Below the pieces are notes generated by a model that was not told where the DNA came from, did not search any database, and was given only the letters and a program-made list of their open reading frames with translations. 64,000 nt of DNA from Salticus scenicus (taxonomy: Eukaryota > Arthropoda > Arachnida > Araneae > Salticidae): the NCBI GenBank assembly GCA_963930645.1, contig OZ005648.1, positions 4,726,131 to 4,790,130 on the forward strand, written 5' to 3'. This document shows positions 1-10,100 of this stretch, in pieces (the stretch's first letter is position 1; every line of letters starts with the position of its first letter). The translations under genes and the position numbers were made by a program.

Positions 1-1488
1 GTCTCTTAACATTTGTGCTCTTTGTTTACATTTGTAATCTGTTTACATTTAGAGCTTTGTTTACATTTGTTGTCTGTGTTTACATTTAGAGTCAGTTTAC
101 ATTTGTAGTCTATGTTTACATTTGCAGTCTTTGTTTACATTTAATATCTGTTAACATTTGTGCTCTTTGTTTAATTTTGTATCCTTTGTTTACATTAGTA
201 GTCCGCTTACATTTAGAATATTTGTTTAAATTTAGAGGCTTTGTTTAAATTTGTAGTCTGTTTACATTTAGAGCCTTTGTTTACATTTGTAGTCTTTCTC
301 TAAATTTGTAGTCTTTGTTTACATTTGTAGTCTTTGTTTACATATAGAGCCTTTGTTTACATTTAGAGTATTTGTTTACATATGTAGTCTTTGTTTACCT
401 TTAGAGCCCTTGTTTACATTTGTAGTCATTGTTTACATTTGTAGTCTTTGTTTACATTTCGAGTCTCTTTACATTTAGTGTCTGTTTAAATTTAGATTCT
501 TTGTTTACATTTTTAGACTTTTTTATATTTAGATTGTTTGCATTTAGTGCCTTTGTTTACATTTGTAGTCTTTGTTTACCTTTAGAGTCCTCGTTTACAT
601 TTGTAGTCTTGTTTACATTTCGAGTCTCTTTACATTTAGTGTCTTTGTTTAAATTTATATACTTTGTTTACATTTGTAGACTATGTTTACATTTAGAATG
701 TTTACATTTAGTGCCTTTGTTTACGTTCGTAGTCTTTCTTTACCTTTAGAGTCTATGTTTACATTTACAATATTTGTTTACATTTAGAGATTTTGTTTAC
801 AGTTAGAGTCTGTTTACATTTGTAGTCTGTTTACATTTAGAGTGTTTGTTTACAATTAGAGCCTTTGTTTACATTCAGAGTCTTTGTTTACATTTGTAGT
901 CTTTGTTTACAATTAGATTCCTTGTTTACATTTAGAGTCTTAGTTTACATTTCGAGTCTCTTTACATTTAGAATCTTTGTTTACATTTGTAGTCTTTGTT
1001 TACATTTGTAATCTTTGTTTACATTTAGATTCTGTTTACATTTAGTGATTTTGTTTACATTTAGTGATTTTGTTTACATTTAGATTCTTTGTTTACATTT
1101 GTAGATTTTGTTTACATTTAGAGAGTTTACATTTAGTGCCTTTGTTTACATTTTTAGTCTTTGTTTATATTTAGAGTCTTTGTTTACATTTGTAGTCCTT
1201 CTTTACATTTAGAGTACTTGTTTACATTTAGAGTCTGTTTACGTTTGTAGTATTTATTTACATGTGTAATCTTAGTTTCCATTTAGAGTCTTTGATTATA
1301 TTTGTAATCTTTGTTTTCATTTAGAGCCTTTTTCTCATTCGTAGTCTTTGTTTACATTTGTTGTCTTTGTTTACATACAGAGCCTATTTAAATTTGCACT
1401 TTTTGTTTCCACGTATTTGTTTACATTTAGAGTCTTTGTTTATATTTTGAGCCTTTGTTTACATTTACACTCTTTGTTTACATTTTGA
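1..1488 (+). repeat. 1.49-kb higher-order unit, copy 1
   Basis: This is the first of two consecutive near-identical higher-order units; base 1 aligns with base 1489. It runs from the GTCTCTTAACATTTG landmark to just before the next such landmark. Compared with copy 2 it has one extra 19-bp unit (a second TTTAGTGATTTTG step near 1040-1075) and a few substitutions, for example ATTAGTAG in place of ATTTGTAG near 195. The left edge is the window edge, so the unit may begin earlier. No gene is seen; one + strand open frame at 429-749 starts at TTG and is a product of unit phase. Confidence 0.9.
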
Positions 1489-2956
1489 GTCTCCTAACAT
1501 TTCTGCTCTTTGTTTACATTTGTAATCTGTTTACATTTAGAGCTTTGTTTACATTTGTTGTCTGTGTTTACATTTAGAGTCAGTTTACATTTGTAGTCTA
1601 TGTTTACATTTGCAGTCTTTGTTTACATTTAATATCTGTTAACATTTGTGCTCTTTGTTTAATTTTGTATCCTTTGTTTACATTTGTAGTCCGCTTACAT
1701 TTAGAATATTTGTTTAAATTTAGAGGCTTTGTTTAAATTTGTAGTCTGTTTACATTTAGAGCCTTTGTTTACATTTGTAGTCTTTCTCTAAATTTGTAGT
1801 CTTTGTTTACATTTGTAGTCTTTGTTTACATATAGAGCCTTTGTTTACATTTAGAGTATTTGTTTACATATGTAGTCTTTGTTTACCTTTAGAGCCCTTG
1901 TTTACATTTGTAGTCATTGTTTACATTTGTAGTCTTTGTTTACATTTCGAGTCTCTTTACATTTAGTGTCTGTTTAAATTTAGATTCTTTGTTTACATTT
2001 TTAGACTTTTTTATATTTAGATTGTTTGCATTTAGTGCCTTTGTTTACATTTGTAGTCTTTGTTTACCTTTAGAGTCCTCGTTTACATTTGTAGTCTTGT
2101 TTACATTTCGAGTCTCTTTACATTTAGTGTCTTTGTTTAAATTTATATACTTTGTTTACATTTGTAGACTATGTTTACATTTAGAATGTTTACATTTAGT
2201 GCCTTTGTTTACGTTCGTAGTCTTTCTTTACCTTTAGAGTCTATGTTTACATTTACAATATTTGTTTACATTTAGAGATTTTGTTTACAGTTAGAGTCTG
2301 TTTACATTTGTAGTCTGTTTACATTTAGAGTGTTTGTTTACAATTAGAGCCTTTGTTTACATTCAGAGTCTTTGTTTACATTTGTAGTCTTTGTTTACAA
2401 TTAGATTCCTTGTTTACATTTAGAGTCTTAGTTTACATTTCGAGTCTCTTTACATTTAGAATCTTTGTTTACATTTGTAGTCTTTGTTTACATTTGTAAT
2501 CTTTGTTTACATTTAGATTCTGTTTACATTTAGTGATTTTGTTTACATTTAGATTCTTTGTTTACATTTGTAGATTTTGTTTACATTTAGAGAGTTTACA
2601 TTTAGTGCCTTTGTTTACATTTTTAGTCTTTGTTTATATTTAGAGTCTTTGTTTACATTTGTAGTCCTTCTTTACATTTAGAGTACTTGTTTACATTTAG
2701 AGTCTGTTTACGTTTGTAGTATTTATTTACATGTGTAATCTTAGTTTCCATTTAGAGTCTTTGATTATATTTGTAATCTTTGTTTTAATTAGAGCCTTTT
2801 TCTCATTCGTAGTCCTTGTTTACATTTGTTGTCTTTGTTTACATACAGAGCCTATTTAAATTTGCACTTTTTGTTTCCACGTATTTGTTTACATTTAGAG
2901 TCTTTGTTTATATTTTGAGCCTTTGTTTACATTTACACTCTTTGTTTACATTTTGA
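1489..2956 (+). repeat. 1.49-kb higher-order unit, copy 2 (1,468 bp)
   Basis: This is the second tandem copy of the preceding unit. It is 20 bp shorter because one 19-bp unit is missing near 2525-2545 and one base is lost in the TTTTAATTAG variant near 2786. A third partial copy follows (2957 to about 3095) before the sequence switches to another module order. The pattern is what unequal crossing-over in register would leave. The second half of copy 1 and all of copy 2 reappear 12,689 bp downstream. Confidence 0.9.
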
Positions 2957-3406
2957 GTCTCTTAACATTTGTGCTCTTTGTTTACATTTGTAATCTGTTT
3001 ACATTTAGAGCTTTGTTTACATTTGTTGTCTGTGTTTACATTTAGAGTCAGTTTACATTTGTAGTCTATGTTTACATTTGCAGTCTTTGTTTACATTTGT
3101 AGTCTTTGTTTACATTTCGAGTCTCTTTACATTTAGTGTCTTTGTTTAAATTTAGATTCTTTGTTTACATTTTTAGACTTTTTTATATTTAGAGTGTTTC
3201 CGTTTAGTGCCTTTGTTTACATTTGTAGTCTTTGTTTACCTTTAGTCCTTGTTTACATTTGTAGTCATTGTTTACATTTGTAGTCTTTGTTTACATTTAA
3301 ATTCTTTGTTTACATTTGTAGTCTTTGTTTACATTTAAATTCTTTGTTTATATTCGTAGTCTTTGTTTACATTTCGAGACTCTTTACATTTAGTGTCTTT
3401 GTTTAA
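2957..3406 (+). repeat. Partial third 1.49-kb copy and MITE left flank
   Basis: The first ~138 bp repeat the start of the 1.49-kb unit. After about 3095 the order changes to a module containing TTTCGAGTC, TTTTTAGAC and TTTAAATTC units, ending with TTTCGAGACTCTTTACATTT. The last four bases (3403-3406) are TTAA, the left target-site duplication of the inserted element. No coding signal is seen. Confidence 0.85.
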
Positions 3407-3478
3407 CCTTTTGGAAGGGGCTGTGACAGCATCTGTCACGCTTCACCATACGATTTCGTAAGAGCCCCTTTCAAAAGG
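3407..3478. mobile_element. 72-bp TTAA-flanked MITE (piggyBac-type), copy 1
   Basis: This is a 72-bp non-satellite insertion, visibly richer in G+C than the array. It is flanked by perfect TTAA duplications at 3403-3406 and 3479-3482; removing the element plus one TTAA restores a normal GTTTAAATTT unit. Terminal inverted repeats are 16 bp, 3407-3422 (CCTTTTGGAAGGGGCT) against 3463-3478, with one mismatch at position 8. Inside are two further inverted repeats: 3423-3429 pairs with 3433-3439 (GTGACAG/CTGTCAC, 3-base loop), and 3449-3453 pairs with 3456-3460 (TACGA/TCGTA, 2-base loop). A single strand could therefore fold as a three-way junction. Strict TTAA duplication and CCYT-like ends are known hallmarks of the piggyBac superfamily; assignment rests on those alone. 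It is far too short to encode a transposase, so it would be non-autonomous. Confidence 0.88.
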
Positions 3479-3482
3479 TTAA

Positions 3483-4673
3483 ATTTAGATACTTTGTTTA
3501 CATTTGTAGACTTTGTTTACATTTAGAATGTTTACATTTAGTGCCTTTGTTTACGTTCGTAGTCTTTGTTTACATGTGTAATCTTTCTTTCAATTTAGAG
3601 TCTTTGTTTATATTTGTAGTCTTTGTTTACATTTGTTATCTTTGTTTACATTTGTTGTCTTTGTTTACATACAGAGCCTGTTTAAATTTGCACTCTTTGT
3701 TTACATGTCTTTGTTTACATTTAGAGACTGTTTACATTTTTAGTCTGTTAACATTTGTGCACTTTGTTTACATTTGTAGTCCGCTTACATTTAGATTCTT
3801 TGTTTATTTTTAAAGTCTTTGTTTAATTTGTAGTCTGTTTACATTTAGAGCCTTTGTTTACATTTGTAGTCTTTCTTTACCTTTAGAGTCTATGTTTACA
3901 TTTACAATATTTGTTTACATTTAGAGATTTTGTTTACAGTTAGAGTCTGTTTACATTTGTAGTCTTTGTTTACATTTAGAGTTTGTTTCCAATTAGAGCC
4001 TTTGTTTACATTCAGAGTCTTTGTTTACATTTGTAGTCTTTGTTTACAATTAGATTCCTTGTTTACATTTAGAGTCTTAGTTTACATTTCGAGTCTCTTT
4101 ACATTTAGAATCTGTGTTTACGTTTGTAGTCTTTATTTACATGTGTAATCTTTGTTCCCATTTAGAGTCTTTGTTTATATTTGTAATCTTTGTTTTCATT
4201 TAGAGCCTTTTTCTCATACGTAGTCTTTGTTTACATTTGTTGTGTTTGTTTACATACAGAGCCTATTTAAATTTGCACTCTTTGTTCCCACGTATTTGTT
4301 TACATTTAGAGTCTTTGTTTATATTTAGAGTCTTTGTTTACATTTAAACTCTTTGTTTACATTTTGAGTCTCTTAACATTTGTGCTCTTTGTTTACATTT
4401 GTAATCTGTTTACATTTAGAGCTTTGTTTACATTTGTTGTCTGTGTTTACATTTAGAGTCAGTTTACATTTGTAGTCTATGTTTACATTTCCAGTCTTTG
4501 TTTACATTTGTAGTCTTCGTTTACATTTAATGTCTGTTAACATTTGTGCTCTTTGTTTAATTTTGTATTCTTTGTTTACATTTGTAGTCCGCTTACATTT
4601 AGATTTTTTTTTAAATTTAGAGGCTTTGTTTAAATTTGTAGTCTGTTTACATTTAGAGCTTTTGTTTACATTT
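3483..4673 (+). repeat. Satellite segment right of MITE copy 1
   Basis: Ordinary array sequence beginning ATTTAGATAC, the continuation of the interrupted unit. It carries the TTTACGTTCGTAG/TTTACATGTGTAATC module, the ACAGTTAGAGTC/ACAATTAGAGCC module and one TCTCATACG landmark near 4213. The same order recurs from 16172, up to a breakpoint at 4674 against 17363 where the next unit is AGTGATTTTG here and GTAGTCTTTC there. No gene is seen. Confidence 0.85.
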
Positions 4674-7180
4674 AGTGATTTTGTTTACATTTAGATTCTT
4701 TGTTTACATTTGTAGATTTTGTTTACATTTAGAGAGTTTACATTTAGTGCCTTTGTTTACATTTTTAGTCTTTGTTTATATTTAGAGTCTTTGTTTACAT
4801 TTGTAGTCTTTCTTTACATTTAGAGTACTTGTTTACATTTAGAGTCTTTGTTTACGTTTGTAGTATTTATTTACATGTGTAATCTTTGTTTCCATTTAGA
4901 GTCTTTGTTTATATTTGTAATCTTTGTTTTCATTTAGAGCCTTTTTCTCATTCGTAGTCTTTGTTTACATTTGTTGTCTTTGTTTACATACAGAGCGTAT
5001 TTAAATTTGCACTCTTTGTTTCCACGTATTTGTTTACATTTACACTCTTTGTTTACATTTTGAGTCTCTTAAAATTTGTGCTCTTTGTTTACATTTGTAA
5101 TCTGTTTACATTTAGAGCTTTGTTTACATTTGTTGTCTGTGTTTATATTTAGAGTCAGTTTACATTTGTAGTCTATGTTTACATTTGCAGTCTTTGTTTA
5201 CATTTGTAGTCTTTGTTTACATTTAATGTCTGTTAACATTTGTGATTTTTCTTTAATTTTGTATTCTTTGTTTACATTTGTAGTCCGCTTACATTTAGAT
5301 TCTTTGTTTAAATTTTGAGGCTTTGTTTAAATTTGTAGTCTGTTTACATTTAGAGCCTTTGTTTACATTTGTAGTCTTTCTTTACCTTTAGAGTCTATGT
5401 TTACATTTACAATATTTGTTTACATTTAGAGATTTTATTTACAGTTAGAGTCTGTTTACATTTTTAGTCTTTGTTTACATTTAGAGTGTTTGTTTACAAT
5501 TAGAGCCTTGGTTTACATTCAGAGTCTTTGTTTACATTTGTAGTCTTTGTTTACAATTAGATTCCTTGTTTACATTTAGAGTCTTAGTTTACATTTCGAG
5601 TCTCTTTACATTTAGAATCTTTGTTTACATTTGTAATCTTTGTTTACATTTAGATTCTTTGTTTACATTTGTAGATTTTGTTTACATTTAGAGAGTTTAC
5701 ATTTAGTGCCTTTGTTTAGATTTTTAGTCTTTGTTTATATTTAGAGTCTTTGTTTACATTTGTAGTCTTTCTTTACATTTAGAGTACTTGTTTATATTTA
5801 GAGTCTTTGTTTACGTTTGTAGTCTTTATTTACATGTGTAATCTTTGTTTCCATTTAGAGTCTTTGTTTATATTTGTAATCTTTGTTTTCATTTAGAGCC
5901 TTTTTCTCATTCATAGTCTTTGTTTACATTTGTTGTCTTTGTTTAAATACAGAGCCTATTTTAATTTGCACTCTTTGTTTCCACGTATTTGTTTACATTT
6001 AGAGTCTTTGTTTACATTTACACTCTTTGTTTACATTTTGAGTCTCTTAACATTTGTGCTCTTTGTTTACATTTGTAATCTGTTTACATTTAGAGCTTTG
6101 TTTACATTTGTTGTCTGTGTTTACATTTAGAGTCAGTTTACATTTGTAGTCTATGTTTACATTTGCAGTCTTTGTTTACATTTGTAGTCTTTGTTTACAT
6201 TTAATGTCTGTTAACATTTGTGATCTTTCTTTAATTTTGTATTCTTTGTTTACATTTGTAGTCCGCTTACATTTAGTTTCTTTGTTTATTTTTAAAGGCT
6301 TTGTTTAAATTTGTAGTCTGTTTACATTTAGAGCCTTTGTTTACTTTTGTAGTCTTTCTTTACCTTTAGAGTCTATGTTTACATTTACAATATTTGTTTA
6401 CATTTAGAGATTTTGTTTACAGTTAGAGTCTGTTTACATTTGTAGTCTTTGTTTACATTTAGAGTGTGTGTTTACAATTAGAGCCTTTGTTTACATTCAG
6501 AGTCTTTGTTTACATCTGCAGTCTTTGTTTACAATTAGATTCCTTGTTTACATTTAGAGTCTTAGTTTACATTTCGAGTCTCTTTACATTTAGAATCTTT
6601 GTTTACATTTGTAGTCTTTGTTTACATTTGTAGTCTTTGTTTACATTTCGATTATGTTTACATTTAGTGACTTTCTTTAAATTTAGATACTTTGTTTACA
6701 TTTGTAGATTTTGTTTACATTTAGAGTGTTTACATTTAGTGCCTATGTTTACATTTTTAGTCTGTTTACATTTAGAGTCTTTGTTTACATTTGTATTCTT
6801 TCTTTACATTTAGAGTATTTGTTTACATTTAGAGTCTTTGTTTATATTTGTAATCTTTGTTTTCATTTAGAGCCTTTTTCTCATTCATAGTCTTTGTTTA
6901 CATTTGTTGTCTTTGTTTACATACAGAGCCTATTTAAATTTGCACTCCTTGTTTCCACGTATTTGTTTACATTTACACCCTTTGTTTACATTTTGAGTCT
7001 CTTAACATCTATGCTCTTTGTTTACATTTGTAATCTGTTTACATTTAGAGCTTTGTTTACATTTGTTGTCTGTGTTTACATTTAGAGTCAGTTTACATTT
7101 GTAGTCTATGTTTACATTTGCAGTCTTTGTTTACATTTGTAGTTTTTGTTTACATTTAATGTCTGTTAACATTTGTGCTC
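4674..7180 (+). repeat. ~0.96-1.04-kb higher-order units in tandem
   Basis: Two complete and one partial higher-order units are recognisable from the GTAGATTTTG landmark at about 4712, 5671 and 6714 and the TCTCATTC landmark at about 4948, 5907 and 6880. Each contains the TTTCCACGTATTTG, TTTACACTC, TTTTGAGTC, TTAACATTTGTGCTC and GTCCGCTTACATTT steps in the same order. Copies differ by base changes (TTCGTAG or TTCATAG; ACATACAG or AAATACAG) and by gain or loss of whole units. This block has counterparts near 18.4-20.9 kb and 30.0-31.6 kb. Confidence 0.8.
4941..5345 (+). repeat. TCTCATTCG module (representative of ~45 copies)
   Basis: This is the most distinctive diverged module: TTTTTCTCATTCGTAGTC, TTTGTTGTC, TTTACATACAGAGC, ATTTAAATTTGCACTC, TTTCCACGTATTTG, TTTACACTC, TTTTGAGTC, CTTAACATTTGTGCTC and so on to GTCCGCTTACATTT, always in this order. 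I find its first step near 1332, 2801, 4211, 4941, 5901, 6875, 7681, 9945, 12371, 12805, 14011, 15485, 16890, 18635, 19635, 20625, 21435, 23725, 26030, 26465, 28605, 30315, 31315, 32125, 34405, 36715, 37145, 39290, 41005, 41435, 42460, 44135, 45430, 46725, 48805, 49825, 51785, 53385, 54680, 55970, 58045, 59195, 60215, 62175 and 63900. Several copies are truncated internally, for example at 12371, where it joins early to the TTTACATATAGAGCC step. It serves as a landmark of higher-order structure; no function is evident. Confidence 0.8.
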
Positions 7181-10100
7181 TTTGTTTACGTTTAAATTCT
7201 TTGTTTACATTTGTAGTCTTTGTTTACATTTAAATTCTTTGTTTACATTTGTAGACTTTGTTTACATTTAGTATGTTTACATTTAGTGTCTTTGTTTACG
7301 TTCGTAGTCTTTGTTTACATGTTTAATCTTTGTTTCAATTCAGTCTTTGTTTATATTTGTAGTCTTTGTTTACATTTGTTATCTTTGTTTACATTTGTTG
7401 TCTTTGTTTACATACAGAGCCTGTTTAAATTTGCACTCTTTGTTTACATGTCTTTGTTTACATATAGAGACTGTTTACATTTTTAGTCTGTTAACATTTG
7501 TGCACTTTGTTTACATTTGTAGTCCACTTACATTTAGATTCTTTATTTACTTTTAAAGGCTATGTTTAAATTTGTAGTCTGTTTACATTTTTACATTTAG
7601 AGCCTTTGTTTACATTTGTAGTCTTTGTTTACATTTAGAGTGTTTGTTTATATTTGTAATCTTTGTTTTCATTTAAAGCCTTTTTCTCATTCGTAGTCTT
7701 TGTTTACATTTGTTGTCTTTGTTTACATACAGAGCGTATTTAAATTTGCACTCTTTGTTTCCACGTATTTCTTTACATTTAGAGTCTTTGTTTATATTTT
7801 GAGTCTTTGTTTGCATTTACACTCTTTGTTTACATTTTGAGTCTCTTAACATTTGTGCTCTTTGTTTACATTTGTAATCTGTTTACATTTAGAGCTTTGT
7901 TTACATTTGTTGTCTGTGTTTACATTTAGAGTCAGTTTACAATTGTAGTCTATGTTTACATTTGCAGTCTTTGTTTACATTTGTAGTCTTTGTTTACATT
8001 TAATGTCTGTTAACATTTGTGCTCTTTGTTTAATTTTGTATTTGTTTACATTTGTAGTCCGCTTACATTTAGATTCTTTGTTTAAATTTAGAGGCTTTGT
8101 TTAAATTTGCAGTCTGTTTACATTGAGAGCCTTTGTTTACATTTGTAGTCTTTCTTTAAATTTGTAGTCTTTGTTTACATTTGTGGTCTTTCTTTAGATA
8201 TAGAGCCTTTGTTTACATTTAGAGTATTTGTTTACATATGTAGTCTTTGTTTAACTTTAGCGTCCTTGTTTACATTTGTAGTCATTGTTTACATTTGTAG
8301 TCTTTGTTTACATTTCGAGTCTATTTACATTTAGTGTCTTTGTTTAAATTTAGATTCTTTGTTTACATTTTTAGACTTTTTTATATTTAGAGTGTTTACA
8401 TTTAGTTCCTTTGTTTATATTTGTAGTCTTTGTTTACCTTTAGAGTCCGTGTTTACATTTGTAGTCATTGTTTACATTTGTAGTCATTGTTTACATTTGT
8501 AGTCTTTGTTTACATTTCGAGTCTCTTTACATTTAGTGTCTTTGTTTAAATTTAGATACTTTGTTTACATTTGTAGACTTTGTTTACATTTAGAATGTTT
8601 ACATTTAGTGCCTTTGTTTACGTTCGTAGTCTTTGTTTACATGTGTAATCTTTGTTTCAATTTAGAGTCTTTGTTTATATTTGTAGTCTTTGTTTACATT
8701 TGTTATCTTTGTTTACATTTGTTGTCTTTGTTTACATACAGAGCCTGTTTAAATTTGCACTCTTTGTTTACATGTCTTTGTTTACATTTAGAGACTGTTA
8801 ACATTTTTAGTCTGTTAACATTTGTGCACTTTGTTTACATTTGTAGTCCGCTTACATTAAGATTCTTTGTTTATTTTTAAAGGCATTGTTTAAAATTGTA
8901 ATCTGTTTACATTTAGAGCCTTTGTTTACATTTGTAGTCTTTCTTTACCTTTAGAGTCTATATATACATCTACAATATTTGTTTACATTTAGAGATTTTG
9001 TTTACAGTTAGAGTCTGTTTACATTTGTAGTCTTTGTTTACATTTAGAGTGTGTGTTTACAATTAGAGCCTTTGTTAACATTCAGAGTCTTTGTTTACAT
9101 CTGTAGTCTTTGTTTACAATTAGATTCCTTGTTTACATTTAGAGTCTTAGTTTACATTTCGAGTCTTTTTACATTTAGAATCTTTGTTTACATTTAGATT
9201 CTGTTTACATTTAGTGATTTTGTTTACATTTAGATTCTTTGTTTACATTTGTAGATTTTGTTTACATTTAGAGAGTTTACATTTAGTGCCTTTGTTTACA
9301 TTTTTAGTCTTTGTTTATATTTAGAGTTTTTTTACATTTGTAGTCTTTCTTTACATTTAGAGTACTTGTTTACATTTAGAGTCTTTGTTTACATTTGTAG
9401 TCTTTCTTTATCTTTAGAGTCTATGTTTACATTTACAATATTTGTTTACATTTAGAGATTTTATTTACAGTTAGAGTCTGTTTACATTTGTAGTCTTTGT
9501 TTACATTTAGAGTGTTTGTTTACAATTAGAGCCTTGGTTTACATTCAGAGTCTTTGTTTACATTTGTTGTCTTTGTTCACAATTAGATTCCTTGTTTACA
9601 TTTAGAGTCTTAGTTTACATTTCGAGTCTCTTTACATTTAGAATCTTTGTTTACATTTGTAGTCTTTGTTTACATTTGTAATCTTTGTTTACATTTAGAT
9701 TCTTTGTTTACATTTGTAGATTTTGTTTACATTTAGAGAGTTTACATTTAGTGCCTTTGTTTAGATTTTTAGTCTTTGTTTATATTTAGAGTGTTTGTTT
9801 ACATTTGTAGTCTTTCTTTACATTTAGAGTACTTGTTTATATTTAGAGTCTTTGTTTACGTTTGTAGTCTTTATTTACATGTGTAATCTTTGTTTCCATT
9901 TAGAGTCTTTGTTTATATTTGTAATCTTTGTTTTCATTTAGAGCCTTTTTCTCATTCGTAGTCTTTGTTTACATTTGTTGTCTTTGATTAAATACAGAGC
10001 CTATTTAAATTTGCACTCTTTGTTTCCACGTATTTGTTTACATTTCGAGTCTCTTTCCATTTAGTGTCTTTGTTTAAATTTAGAATCTTTGTTTACATTT

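Noticed and set aside
429..749. Plus-strand open frames of 60-127 codons (for example 429-749, 8506-8880, 44920-45303), many copied across the window
   Set aside because: Those whose first codon I checked begin at TTG or GTG. They encode only the 19-residue cyclic pattern of the repeat, end wherever a tail variant falls out of phase, and exist only because the unit length is 1 modulo 3. No domain, signal or conserved length is seen.
3423..3439. Hairpin as a bacterial-type transcription terminator
   Set aside because: The stem is inside a transposon-like element, has no following T-run of its own, and nothing is encoded upstream.
3407..3478. tRNA or other structured RNA gene at the 72-bp insertion
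   Set aside because: Length and three stems superficially suggest a cloverleaf, but there is no T-loop GGTTCRA box, no A box and no 3-stem order with an anticodon loop; TTAA duplications and terminal inverted repeats explain it as a transposon.
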